Origin: Paraburkholderia largidicola
Lineage (GTDB): Bacteria > Pseudomonadota > Gammaproteobacteria > Burkholderiales > Burkholderiaceae
Assembly (NCBI RefSeq): GCF_013426895.1
Contig: NZ_AP023174.1
Coordinates: 2,666,001 to 2,730,000 of the forward strand
Direction: 5' to 3'
Length of the DNA: 64,000 nt
The notes beneath the pieces are model-generated. The model made no database searches. It was given only the letters and a program-made list of their open reading frames with translations, and was not told the origin of the DNA. A program made the position numbers and the translations under genes. Positions 1-8,271 of this stretch are shown in pieces (the first letter of the stretch is position 1; every line of letters starts with the position of its first letter).

Positions 1-405
1 GTTAGGCTTTTTCGTTGACATGGCTTGCTCGGGTCCGTCGGTTCATCGTTGTCCACACGTCCTGTGGACAGGTGCGTGGACAATGCGTTGAGTTTTCAAA
101 AAAAGCGAAACGAAACAACGGAGTGTGTACGCTGCGCGACTTGCGTGCAGCAGTTATCGGTTTGCCTTGCCTGCTTTCCGCGGTTTTCCGGCAAGCCCGG
201 TTTCGGGCGATACGCTGGAACGACCGTGGGAAGCAGGTTCGCGGGTATTTTACTGATTTCGATGCGCGGGGCAATTTAGATGAAGGGTGTAGGACGGTTG
301 GCACAGACCGACTGTCGCATCACCGCCTACGCGCGCCGCCAGGTATAGTTACGCTATTGTCAGTTTTTGATGCCTGTTTCCGACCCTGCGTCCAGGAGCG
401 TTGAG
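1..405. other. Left-edge non-coding region with three DnaA-box-like sites
   Basis: No convincing gene lies here; the ORFs that cover it have no family features. Three 9-mers related to the DnaA box TTATCCACA are visible: TTGTCCACA at 49-57, CTGTCCACA on the minus strand at 63-71, and TTGTCCACG on the minus strand at 75-83. The first and third form a dyad (arms 49-56 and 76-83). On the minus strand an ATG at 21 opens seven codons (MSTKKPN) that run off the left edge and could be the start of a leftward gene; this is too short to call. The right part must hold the promoter of the nucleotidyltransferase gene at 406. Confidence 0.4.
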
Positions 406-696
406 ATGAAACCCTCCGAAGCGATGCGCGAACATCGCGCCGAGATCAGAACCATTGTCGCCGAACATCACGCGCGCAACGCGCGCGTGTTCGGCTCGAC
501 CTTGACAGGCGAGGACCGCGACGACAGCGATCTCGACCTGCTCGTCGACCCGACACCGGAAACCACGCTGTTCGATCTCGCCCGTATCCAGCGCCGGCTC
601 GAGGCTCTACTGGGGGTGTCCGTTGACGTGTTGACGCCCATGGCGTTGCCCGAGTCGTTTCGCGCCCGCGTCATCAGCGAAGCGGTGCCCGTGTGA
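406..696 (+). CDS. mntA: MNT-family nucleotidyltransferase, antitoxin of a MntA/HepT-type pair
   Basis: A 96-residue minimal nucleotidyltransferase. The polymerase-beta motif GS-X10-DxD is complete: Gly30-Ser31 and Asp42/Asp44 in SDLDLLVD. In characterised MntA/HepT systems this enzyme AMPylates a tyrosine of the HEPN toxin and thereby neutralises it; that role is inferred here from the motif and from the partner gene. The ATG at 406 was chosen over a TTG at 367 because AGGAG sits 7 bases upstream. The stop overlaps the GTG start of the HEPN gene by 4 bp, so the two are translationally coupled. The antitoxin-first order is common for this type. Confidence 0.85.
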   Translation: MKPSEAMREHRAEIRTIVAEHHARNARVFGSTLTGEDRDDSDLDLLVDPTPETTLFDLARIQRRLEALLGVSVDVLTPMALPESFRARVISEAVPV

Positions 697-1052
697 AGAA
701 AAGCGACCTGCGCATTGTCGATTTTCTCGACCATATTCTGGAAGCAATTGGCAGAATCGAGCGCTACACACGTGGTATCACAGACGACGCGTTTGCCGCT
801 GATTCTCTCATTCAGGATGCTGCAATCCGTAATCTTGAGATCATCGGCGAAGCCGCGCGCAACGTCGAGCGCGTCTCCCCGGAATTCGCCGCTGCACACG
901 CTGATGTGCCTTGGGAAGACATGTACTTGATGCGAAACCGTGTCTCGCACGGCTATTTTTCGGTGGACGCGGGCGTTATCTGGCAGACGATCGTACGCGA
1001 CCTTCCTGTTTTGAAGCAGCAAATCGCTGCAATTCGCGAGCAGACACCGTAA
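693..1052 (+). CDS. hepT: HepT-like HEPN ribonuclease toxin (DUF86 family)
   Basis: A 119-residue, mostly helical HEPN protein with the family motif R-X4-H-X-Y as Arg81, His86 and Tyr88 (RNRVSHGY). Arg and His form the RNase site of HEPN toxins; the Tyr is the residue AMPylated by MntA in studied systems. The start is GTG at 693 inside the stop region of the nucleotidyltransferase gene (4-bp overlap). All motif residues are intact, so the toxin looks functional. It ends 19 bp before the convergent uup gene, with no obvious terminator between them. Such pairs act in plasmid or island maintenance or phage defence; which applies here is unknown. Confidence 0.85.
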   Translation: MKKSDLRIVDFLDHILEAIGRIERYTRGITDDAFAADSLIQDAAIRNLEIIGEAARNVERVSPEFAAAHADVPWEDMYLMRNRVSHGYFSVDAGVIWQTIVRDLPVLKQQIAAIREQTP

Positions 1053-1071
1053 CATCCGCTCGCGCTACGCG

Positions 1072-2997
1072 TCACTTCCGCTTGCTCTCCAACTCATCCC
1101 ACCGCTCAATCGCCACGAGCAGTTCCTCGTCGATCGCCGCGTAACGCTCGGTCAGGCGCGCGCCTTCCTGGGCGTCCTTCACGAAGATCGAGCCGTCCTC
1201 GATCTGCGCGCCGATCGCCTTCTGCTCCGCTTCGAGCGCAGCGATCGTCTCGGGCAGCGCTTCCAGTTCGCGCTGTTCCTTGAATGAAAGCTTCACCGTG
1301 CGCTGCGCGTTGCGGCCTGCCGCGCTGTCCTTGGCGACGGCTTCCTTCGGCGGCTCTTTCGGCACATCCTGTTGCGCGATCTGCTCGGAACGCTCGCGCT
1401 GGATCTGCCAGTCGGTAAAGCCGCCGACATATTCCCGCCACTTGCCCTCGCCCTCCGACGCAATCACCGACGTCACCACGTTGTCCAGGAACGCGCGGTC
1501 ATGGCTCACCAGCAGCACCGTGCCGTCGTAGTCCGTCAACAGTTCTTCGAGCAGTTCGAGCGTCGGGATGTCGAGGTCGTTGGTCGGTTCGTCGAGCACC
1601 AGCACGTTCGCCGGACGCGCAAACAGACGCGCGAGCAGCAGGCGGTTGCGCTCGCCGCCCGACAAGGACTTCACGGGCGAACGCGCGCGCTCCGGCGCAA
1701 ACAGAAAGTCGCCGAGATAGCTCATGACGTGCTTTCTCTGACCATTGATCTCGACCCAGTCGCTGCCGGGGCTGATCGTATCGCCGAGGCTCTTGTCCAG
1801 ATCGAGCTGTGCGCGCATCTGGTCGAAGTAAGCGACTTGCAGGTTGGTGCCGATGCGTACCTTGCCATCATCCGGCTGAAGTTCGCCGAGAATCAGCTTG
1901 AGCAGCGTCGTCTTGCCCGCGCCGTTCGGCCCGATGAAGCCAATCTTGTCGCCACGCATCACCGTCGCCGAAAAACGGTCGACCACCGTGCGCTCGCCGT
2001 ACCGCTTCGTCACGTCCGTCAGTTCGGCGACGATCTTGCCGGACTTTTCGCCCTGCCCGACGTCGAGCTTTACGTTGCCCTGCACATTGCGGCGTTCCGC
2101 ACGTTCGTTGCGCATCTGCACGAGCCGCGCAATGCGGCCGACACTGCGCGTGCGTCGCGCCTCGACGCCCTTGCGAATCCAGACTTCTTCCTGTGCGAGC
2201 AGCTTGTCGAACTTCTCGTTTTCGACCCGCTCCACTTCCAGTTGCTGCGCCTTGCGCGTCTGATATGCGGAGAAATTGCCCGGATACGACAACAGACGCC
2301 CGCGATCCAGTTCGACGATGCGCGTCGCGACGCGATCGAGAAACGCGCGGTCGTGGGTGATGAACAGCAAACCGGCGCGCTGCGAGATCAGCAGTTCTTC
2401 CAGCCAGCGAATGCCGTCGAAGTCCAGATGATTGGTCGGCTCGTCCAGCAGCAGCACGTCCGGCTGCACGACCAGCGCCCGCGCCAGCGCGACGCGCTTT
2501 TGCATGCCGCCCGACAGCGAGCCGACCCGCGCGTCGCCATCCAGACCGATCTGCGCGAGCGTCGTGGCGACGCGCGTGCGCCAGTTCCACGCGTCGGTGG
2601 CATCGAGCGACGATTGCAGCGCGTTCATGCGCGCAAGCAACGCGTCGTGCTGCGCGCCTTCCGGCGTTTCCGCCAGCTCGTGCGCGACCGTGTTGTATTC
2701 GTCGAGCAGCGCGCTCGCATGCGTGAGGCCCGCCGCGACCGTGTCGAACACCGTCACGTCCGCGTCGAACTCGGGCTCCTGCGGCACGTATACGGTGACG
2801 AGATCCTGCTGGCGCGTGACGAGGCCATCGTCCGGTCTGGCGAGCTCGGCGACGATCTTCAGCAGCGACGACTTGCCCGCGCCGTTGCGGCCGATCAACC
2901 CGACGCGCTCGCCGGCTTCGAGAGAGAAATCCGCGTGATCGAGCAGCGCGACGTGGCCGAACGCCAGTTGCGCGCCCGTGATGGTGTAAAGCGACAT
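1072..2997 (-). CDS. uup: ABC-F family ATPase Uup
   Basis: A 641-residue soluble protein with two ABC ATPase domains and no membrane segments. Domain 1 has Walker A GRNGAGKSS, signature LSGGMQKR and Walker B LLLDEPTNHLD; domain 2 has GPNGAGKTT, LSGGERNR and VLDEPTNDLD. A charged linker of ABC-F type joins them, and a C-terminal coiled coil (about residues 555-641) is the Uup DNA-binding domain. Uup is linked to transposon precise excision and to ribosome or replication-fork functions. The start at MSLYTI matches the family N-terminus; the ORF extends 49 codons upstream without family sequence. No clear Shine-Dalgarno is visible before the chosen ATG. Confidence 0.93.
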   Translation of the reverse strand: MSLYTITGAQLAFGHVALLDHADFSLEAGERVGLIGRNGAGKSSLLKIVAELARPDDGLVTRQQDLVTVYVPQEPEFDADVTVFDTVAAGLTHASALLDEYNTVAHELAETPEGAQHDALLARMNALQSSLDATDAWNWRTRVATTLAQIGLDGDARVGSLSGGMQKRVALARALVVQPDVLLLDEPTNHLDFDGIRWLEELLISQRAGLLFITHDRAFLDRVATRIVELDRGRLLSYPGNFSAYQTRKAQQLEVERVENEKFDKLLAQEEVWIRKGVEARRTRSVGRIARLVQMRNERAERRNVQGNVKLDVGQGEKSGKIVAELTDVTKRYGERTVVDRFSATVMRGDKIGFIGPNGAGKTTLLKLILGELQPDDGKVRIGTNLQVAYFDQMRAQLDLDKSLGDTISPGSDWVEINGQRKHVMSYLGDFLFAPERARSPVKSLSGGERNRLLLARLFARPANVLVLDEPTNDLDIPTLELLEELLTDYDGTVLLVSHDRAFLDNVVTSVIASEGEGKWREYVGGFTDWQIQRERSEQIAQQDVPKEPPKEAVAKDSAAGRNAQRTVKLSFKEQRELEALPETIAALEAEQKAIGAQIEDGSIFVKDAQEGARLTERYAAIDEELLVAIERWDELESKRK

Positions 2998-3271
2998 GGG
3001 AAAGGAGGAACCAGCGATGAGTCGGAAGCGCTCATTGTACCGGTCGGCGGCGCGAACACTGACGGGATGCGGCCCGGCAGGATGGCATAGGACGAATGAC
3101 GCATGCCGCGCCCGCCCGCGGCGCTCGAACGGGAGGGCCAGCATGAGCAGGCGCTCCGCACACTCAAGGACGGAACAGAGCGCGAACGCCTGTCCCGGCA
3201 GACGTTCGCAGCGACAAACCGTTCCGTGCAGTGAAGGTGAGCAGCAAAAGGCGCGACCAGCGCGCCCGGGC

Positions 3272-3673
3272 TTACTTCACGTGAATCGTGATCGTCTTGC
3301 TCATCTCCGGGCCATACGAGCGGTGCGCGCCGTCGCCGAAATCGAGGGTCAGCGTGTGATCGCCCGGCGGCAGCGTAATCTCCGTTTCCGTCTGGCCCTT
3401 GCCGAAATGCAGTGACTTGTCATTGGCGGGAATGACTTCGCCCTTCGGCAGCGGCTGCCCGTCGATGATCAGATGATGATGCCCCGTGCCATCCGCGATC
3501 GTGCCCGCGGGAACGACCTTCATGCCGTCGACGGCAAATTTCACGTGAACGGGATTGCTCACGGTCGCGCCGTCCTTGGGCTCGACGAACGAGACGCCCG
3601 CGGCATGCGCTACGCCCGACATGACCAGCATGCCCGCGCACGCTGCGCCGGCCAACCATCTGTTATTCAGCAT
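3272..3673 (-). CDS. DUF4399 periplasmic protein
   Basis: A 133-residue secreted protein. Residues 1-24 form a signal peptide ending in AHA. The mature part matches DUF4399: a beta-rich segment starting SFVEPKDGATV, a GTGHHHLIID histidine cluster near residue 65, and a GDHTLTLDFGDGAH segment. The HHH cluster suggests metal binding, but the family has no firm function. The start is supported by AAGGAG upstream of the ATG. It is divergent from rubredoxin with 273 bp between, which must contain both promoters. Confidence 0.8.
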   Translation of the reverse strand: MLNNRWLAGAACAGMLVMSGVAHAAGVSFVEPKDGATVSNPVHVKFAVDGMKVVPAGTIADGTGHHHLIIDGQPLPKGEVIPANDKSLHFGKGQTETEITLPPGDHTLTLDFGDGAHRSYGPEMSKTITIHVK

Positions 3674-3946
3674 CGTTTTTCTCCTTGGCTAAAGCGGCTC
3701 GATGGACACGGCGCACATCAGCGTTCGCGCACGGCTGCATCGTATGGAAAGAATACACGCTGGAGCCGGGCCCGCCGGACGCGGGATCGCCGGGATGCAC
3801 GCTGCTTCGCGTTGATCTGAAACGGTAAACGGAACGGACGACGTGGGTCTTCCGGCGAATTCCGGTAATATTGCGGGTCGCCGCCAAATGCACTAAAAAG
3901 GGGCAGATTGGCGGATTTTGCATTGAATCAATGAAGAGCGTGTGTC

Positions 3947-4129
3947 GTGAGTGAAGTGATCGAATATAAGAGCTGGGTCTGTCTGATTTGCGGCTGGATC
4001 TATAACGAAGAAGAAGGTTTGCCCGAGGAAGGTATCGTCGCCGGTACGCGTTTCGCCGATATCCCCGAGGACTGGCGCTGCCCGCTGTGCGACGTGGGCA
4101 AGGCTGAGTTTGCTGTAGTCGAGTTCTGA
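3947..4129 (+). CDS. Rubredoxin
   Basis: A 60-residue small iron protein with the two rubredoxin knuckles CLICGW and CPLCDVGK, four cysteines that bind one Fe, and the typical IYNEEEG and FADIPEDWRCP segments. It is a cytosolic one-electron carrier; the partner is not apparent from the neighbours. The start is GTG at 3947; an in-frame stop just upstream excludes a longer form. A strong terminator follows. Confidence 0.93.
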   Translation: MSEVIEYKSWVCLICGWIYNEEEGLPEEGIVAGTRFADIPEDWRCPLCDVGKAEFAVVEF

Positions 4130-4166
4130 TCGGCAGTTTTCTTACAGAAACGTCGTTCGTATAGAG

Positions 4167-4203
4167 CGGTCCGCGGTTCAATGCCGGCGGACCGTTTTGT
4201 TTT
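4167..4203 (+). terminator. Rho-independent terminator after rubredoxin
   Basis: Perfect 8-bp stem CGGTCCGC (4167-4174) and GCGGACCG (4187-4194), then a T-rich tract. It also separates rubredoxin from the convergent methyltransferase gene. Confidence 0.8.
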
Positions 4204-4227
4204 TGGCGGCCCAACCGCTTTCCTGAG

Positions 4228-4968
4228 TCAGTCGCGTGTTGCGACGACGATCAGTTCGCGGCTCGCGTGATCGACGGACGATCGTGACCAGTCTCCGAAC
4301 CATTCCATCTCGCTGAAACCGGCTCTGACGAGCGCTTCGGTCAGCGCGGCCTGGCTGCGAAAGTGCAACTCGCTGGGCACGACGACGGTGTCGCCGTCTC
4401 GAAAGAAGCGATAGCGAGTGTCGAAGCGGACGCGGTCATGCCTCGCTTCGGTGAGTTGCTGCCAGATTTCGACGGCGCCGTAGCGCGGGTCGTCGATCAC
4501 GCGGCGTGACAGATCCGGCGTCCACGCCGCCCACGGCGACACGGCTGGATTACGGCTTTCGAAAGCGAGCCGTCCGCCTGGGCGCAGTGTGGCTCGTGCA
4601 ACGGCGAGCGTCGCCTCGAAGCTCGCGTCGTCGAGGAAAACCTGCGCGACGTGGCCTGTCATCATGGCGAGATCGGCGGTCGTTGCGCCCAGTTGCGCCG
4701 CGTCGCCTTCGATCCATTCCACCCGATCGCTGCCCGGCCGTCGGCGCGCGATATCGAGCATCGCGTGCGACGGATCGACGCCCGTCACCGTGTAACCGCG
4801 CCGCGCCAGTTCACAGGCGAGCAGCCCCGTGCCGCAGCCGATATCGACGATGCGCGAAGCCTCCGTTCGGGCGGCGAGGTCGATATAGAACTGCGTGTCG
4901 GCGGCGAAGGGGTTGAGCGCGTCATAAAGGGCAACGAGACGCGGATCGGCGTAGTGAGCATCGGTCAT
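4228..4968 (-). CDS. Class I SAM-dependent methyltransferase
   Basis: A 246-residue methyltransferase. Motif I VDIGCGTGLLACELA (about residues 41-55) binds S-adenosylmethionine; the acidic end of strand 2 is VTGVDPSHAMLD. A C-terminal beta-rich substrate region follows. The substrate cannot be deduced. The start MTDAHYADP was chosen because the upstream extension of the ORF runs antisense through the tRNA-Arg gene. It ends close to the terminator after rubredoxin. Confidence 0.85.
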   Translation of the reverse strand: MTDAHYADPRLVALYDALNPFAADTQFYIDLAARTEASRIVDIGCGTGLLACELARRGYTVTGVDPSHAMLDIARRRPGSDRVEWIEGDAAQLGATTADLAMMTGHVAQVFLDDASFEATLAVARATLRPGGRLAFESRNPAVSPWAAWTPDLSRRVIDDPRYGAVEIWQQLTEARHDRVRFDTRYRFFRDGDTVVVPSELHFRSQAALTEALVRAGFSEMEWFGDWSRSSVDHASRELIVVATRD

Positions 4969-5091
4969 CGACCGATGGTAGCCGGGCGGCGCGCCAGCCG
5001 CCACCGCGCGGGTGCAGGCAAGGCAAAGCCCGCATCGAAAGCCGCTTTGGCCAACGGGCGATTTGCTATACTCTGCGCTCGTCGGCGGCCC

Positions 5092-5166
5092 CTCCCCGTA
5101 GTTCAATGGATAGAACGAGTGCCTCCTAAGCGCTAGATACAGGTTCGATTCCTGTCGGGGGGACCA
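5092..5166 (+). tRNA. tRNA-Arg (anticodon CCT)
   Basis: A full cloverleaf folds by eye. The acceptor 5092-5098 pairs with CGGGGGG (one T-G wobble); the D stem is GTTC/GAAC; the anticodon stem AGTGC/GCGCT encloses loop CTCCTAA (anticodon CCT); the T arm is ACAGG-TTCGATT-CCTGT. The discriminator A and CCA are encoded. A terminator follows after about 20 bp. No integrase or att duplication was seen nearby. Confidence 0.95.
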
Positions 5167-5186
5167 CATCGGCGACGGACGACGTC

Positions 5187-5230
5187 ACAAAAAAACCCGC
5201 AACAGCTCACGCTCTGCGGGTTTTTTGTTT
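5187..5230 (+). terminator. Rho-independent terminator after tRNA-Arg
   Basis: An A-run with ACCCGCA pairs with TGCGGGT followed by a T-run (5221-5226). The flanking A and T runs let it work in both directions, so it may also end the short minus-strand gene at 5283-5408. Confidence 0.8.
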
Positions 5231-5282
5231 GCTACAGCCGAATTGCCATGCAATGCGGCGAACGGCCACAACGATCAGCCGT

Positions 5283-5408
5283 TCACCGATGGCGGCGCAC
5301 CACTACCTGAATCTTGGCCAGTTGCTGGTCGCGCTGATCGAAGAATTTGGCGAGCGCAAACAGCGACGCGGCGGCAAACGGCCAAAGAACAAAGAAAGTA
5401 GCGAGCAT
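5283..5408 (-). CDS. Small membrane protein, 41 residues
   Basis: A short ORF not covered by standard length limits. The product starts MLATFFVLWPFAAASLFAL, one hydrophobic helix, followed by a charged tail with FDQRDQQLAK and ending VVVRRHR. GGAG lies 6 bases before the ATG. The layout (one N-terminal membrane helix and a basic cytosolic tail) is typical of real small membrane proteins. No family is recognised. Conservation in relatives would decide whether it is translated. Confidence 0.5.
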   Translation of the reverse strand: MLATFFVLWPFAAASLFALAKFFDQRDQQLAKIQVVVRRHR

Positions 5409-5640
5409 GATCGACTCCGGGGGCGAAAACATTTGAACCAAGTGTACCGCCGCGATAAACAAAGAAAACTACCGTAATCGCCAAAACACAGTTCTCTTTT
5501 TTGGAAGGGAATGGCGAACGAGCCCGCACAGCACGGCTGGACGGGGTGCCCACGGACCGTCCGGGTCCGACCGGCCTCGCCCGACCGTGACAAAATTACG
5601 CATTTCGCGCAACACAAGCCAGCACAACGAAGGACAACCC

Positions 5641-5910
5641 ATGGATATCAACAAGCAACTCGCCGCTCTCACCACTTCCGAACTGCAAACGGCGGGCGCC
5701 AGCCAGGCGACGGCCATCGCCGTCAGCGTGCTGCTGCGTCATCTGAACTCACCGGAACTGTCGAAGCTGCTGAGCACCGCGTTCGAGAATCACCAGGCTG
5801 TCATGCTGCAAACGCCGTGGCCGGATCAGATGCTGCAATCGTTCGAAGCGACGCGCCGTTTTCTCGAAGGCGCGGCCAACCCAGCCCCGACCCCCGACCA
5901 GCCCGTCTGA
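5641..5910 (+). CDS. Conserved-type hypothetical small protein
   Basis: An 89-residue soluble, helix-rich protein (MDINKQLAALTTSELQ...) with a proline-rich C-terminus. No motif of known function is seen. AAGGA lies before the ATG, and codon use matches neighbouring genes. It stands alone between the small membrane ORF and a 27-codon ORF. Confidence 0.65.
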   Translation: MDINKQLAALTTSELQTAGASQATAIAVSVLLRHLNSPELSKLLSTAFENHQAVMLQTPWPDQMLQSFEATRRFLEGAANPAPTPDQPV

Positions 5911-6141
5911 CACAGCACGCGTCGCGCTGTGCCGGGCCGTGTCGAGCACGCCGCGCGCGACGCAAAAAAGCCACACGTGCTCCCGCCCCGGCATGCGCCG
6001 GAAGGCCGCCCAGCGGGGCTCGCGCGCGAGCGCGGCGAGCCAGTGTGCGCTCTCCCACCTAACGCGCCATTTGTCTGCGGACGGACTCGCGGCGTCCTTC
6101 TATCATCTCGTCACTCCTCGGATACGTCAGTAGGTTGAGAG

Positions 6142-6225
6142 ATGCCCTACCCGTACAACCTTGCAATCGCCGCTGGCCTGATGATCGTCGTGCTCACCTG
6201 CAGCCTCGCGCTCGCGCTGACATGA
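6142..6225 (+). CDS. Possible 27-residue hydrophobic peptide
   Basis: A 27-codon ORF encoding a single hydrophobic segment (AIAAGLMIVVLTCSLALAL) after MPYPYN. The ribosome site (GGTTGAGAG) is weak. It could be a small membrane peptide or chance; conservation or ribosome profiling would settle it. Confidence 0.3.
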   Translation: MPYPYNLAIAAGLMIVVLTCSLALALT

Positions 6226-6374
6226 ACCGACCCGTTCACGGCCTGCAAACAGACGGCCACTCGCCCGCAGCCCGCGTCCACCTCACGCGCGTCCGATCCG
6301 CGTAAAACGCGCCGCGGCACAAATATTTTCAAACTGACCCTAAAGTTTCCCAAATCCCTGCCGTAGTGCGGGGC

Positions 6375-6698
6375 ATGGACCATTACCTCACTTCGTCGGC
6401 GGGATCGTTCAAATCGACTCTGATCGATCAGGACATCGCGCACATTGCCCGCGTCATGCGGCCTTCGATGCATGGCGACCTGGGTGGGGCCATCCTCCCG
6501 GCCGCCTACTGGCGCAAACGCCTCTTCGAACTGCTCGACGCCGATCACCTGACCAATTCGCAGCTCTGCTCGATCGACGATCTGCTGTTGCAGCTCGACG
6601 AGCTGTGCACGAAGGAACTGGCGCCGCTGCCCGTGACGACGGCGCGGCCCGCCGCGTCGCGTGACGCGAACCGGCACCGCGTACGCCGCAAGCGCTGA
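6375..6698 (+). CDS. Hypothetical protein, 107 residues
   Basis: A 107-residue soluble protein (MDHYLTSSAGSFK...) with a helical middle (YWRKRLFELLDADHLT; LLLQLDELC) and a basic tail ending RHRVRRKR. No family is recognised. The ATG at 6375 was preferred to a GTG three codons upstream; the ribosome site is poor in both cases. Codon use is normal for the window. Confidence 0.6.
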   Translation: MDHYLTSSAGSFKSTLIDQDIAHIARVMRPSMHGDLGGAILPAAYWRKRLFELLDADHLTNSQLCSIDDLLLQLDELCTKELAPLPVTTARPAASRDANRHRVRRKR

Positions 6699-6993
6699 GC
6701 AAAACCGCGGGGGCCTGCGCGGCCACGCCGAGCCGCGCGGATCGACGCACCGCGTGCATTTAACATTCATTGACCCGCCGCGCTTCCTTCCATGATGCTG
6801 CAACCAGCAGCGCGAACACCCGGCGACACAGCGACAGGATGATCTGGCGCGTCGCCGGGGCTGCCTTCCCCTTCCGTCAAAAAGCGCTCACCCGCCTCAG
6901 CGCAGGAAAATTTGTCTGCGGAACACGCTGCAGTCGCAAATCAGGGACATTCGTAGGTCATAATGTCCGCAAAAATTCCCAGCAAGGATTCCT

Positions 6994-8271
6994 GTGACTC
7001 AGGCTTCACCGCTTGAACTGCTGAAGCAGGCGCGCACCCGCTTCACACAAAAAGAAATCGCCGCGCATGTCGGCAAGGACATCAAGACGGTGCGCCGCTG
7101 GGAAAAGGGCGAGACGCCTTGCCCCGCGATGCTCGAACCCGCGCTGCAAGCGATGCTCCGCCCGTCCACGGTGCGCAACGCCGGCGCGCACGACAACGAA
7201 GCAAACACGCGCATCATCGATCTGTTCGCCGGCATCGGCGGCATCCGCATGGGCTTCGAGTCGCACGGCGGACAATGCGTATTCACCAGCGAGTGGAACG
7301 ACTTCTCGCAGAAAACGTATCAGGAGAACTTCCGCGACGGCGCCGTGCAGCACACGCTGATCGGCGACATCGTCACGTTTCCCGCCGAAGCCGTTCCCGA
7401 GCACGATATTCTGCTGGGCGGTTTTCCCTGCCAGCCGTTTTCGATCGCCGGCGTGAGCAAGAAGAATGCGCTCGGCCGCCCGCACGGGTTCGAATGCGCG
7501 ACGCAGGGCACGCTGTTCTTCGACGTCGCGCGCATCATCGCCACGTGCCGCCCCGCCGCGTTTCTGCTGGAAAACGTGAAGAACCTGCTGTCGCACGACA
7601 AGGGCCGCACATTCGACGTGATCCTTCAGACACTGCGCGACGAACTCGGCTACGAGGTGCATTACCGCGTGATCGACGGCGCGCATTTCACGCCGCAGCA
7701 TCGCGAGCGGATCATCATCGTCGGGTTTCGAGGCAAGACGTCGTTCTCGTGGGACGATCTGCGGCTGCCGGAAGAAGGTCCGCGGCTCGCGTCGATCCTG
7801 CATCGGACGGACGGCTGCGAGCCTGTCCTGCCATGGGACGGCGACCGTTTCTTCGATCACGCCGCCCGTCAGGTGCAGCCCAAATACACACTGACGCCCA
7901 AGCTCTGGACCTACCTGCAGAACTACGCGGAGAAACATCGCGCGGCGGGCAATGGCTTCGGCTACGGGATGGCGTATCCGCAAAGCGTGACGCGCACGCT
8001 GTCGGCGCGCTATCACAAGGACGGCTCAGAGATTCTCGTCTATCAGGGCGAGAAAAAACGCCCCCGCCGTCTGACGCCGCGCGAATGCGCGCGTCTGATG
8101 GGCTTTCCCGACACCTACCGCATCCCCGTCAGCGATACCCAGGCGTATCGCCAGTTCGGCAACAGCGTCGTGGTGCCCGTGATGCGCGAAGTCGCACGCA
8201 TCATGCTGCCGCATGTGCGCGCGCTCACACACGCGGCGCAGGCTGAAAGCGCGGCCGAGCTTGCGCACTGA
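6994..8271 (+). CDS. dcm: DNA (cytosine-5) methyltransferase with N-terminal HTH
   Basis: A 425-residue C5 cytosine methyltransferase. Residues 1-60 look like a helix-turn-helix (FTQKEIAAHVGKDIKTVRRWE), as in Dcm/EcoRII-type enzymes. Catalytic motifs follow in order: I DLFAGIGGIRMGF (about 76-88), IV GGFPCQPFS with catalytic Cys146, VI ENVKNLL, VIII QHRERIIIVG, and X FGNSVVVP near the C-terminus. It methylates the C5 of cytosine; the target cannot be read from sequence, though CCWGG is plausible given the Vsr partner. The start is GTG at 6994 with AAGGA upstream. The stop overlaps vsr by one base, so they are coupled. No restriction enzyme gene is adjacent. Confidence 0.92.
   Translation: MTQASPLELLKQARTRFTQKEIAAHVGKDIKTVRRWEKGETPCPAMLEPALQAMLRPSTVRNAGAHDNEANTRIIDLFAGIGGIRMGFESHGGQCVFTSEWNDFSQKTYQENFRDGAVQHTLIGDIVTFPAEAVPEHDILLGGFPCQPFSIAGVSKKNALGRPHGFECATQGTLFFDVARIIATCRPAAFLLENVKNLLSHDKGRTFDVILQTLRDELGYEVHYRVIDGAHFTPQHRERIIIVGFRGKTSFSWDDLRLPEEGPRLASILHRTDGCEPVLPWDGDRFFDHAARQVQPKYTLTPKLWTYLQNYAEKHRAAGNGFGYGMAYPQSVTRTLSARYHKDGSEILVYQGEKKRPRRLTPRECARLMGFPDTYRIPVSDTQAYRQFGNSVVVPVMREVARIMLPHVRALTHAAQAESAAELAH

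Noticed and set aside
1372..3090. 572-codon ORF antisense to uup
   Set aside because: A typical shadow of a GC-rich gene; the sense strand encodes complete ABC-F motifs.
5092..5166. tRNA-Arg as an integration site of a genomic island
   Set aside because: No integrase, no repeated tRNA 3' end and no composition change were seen nearby.
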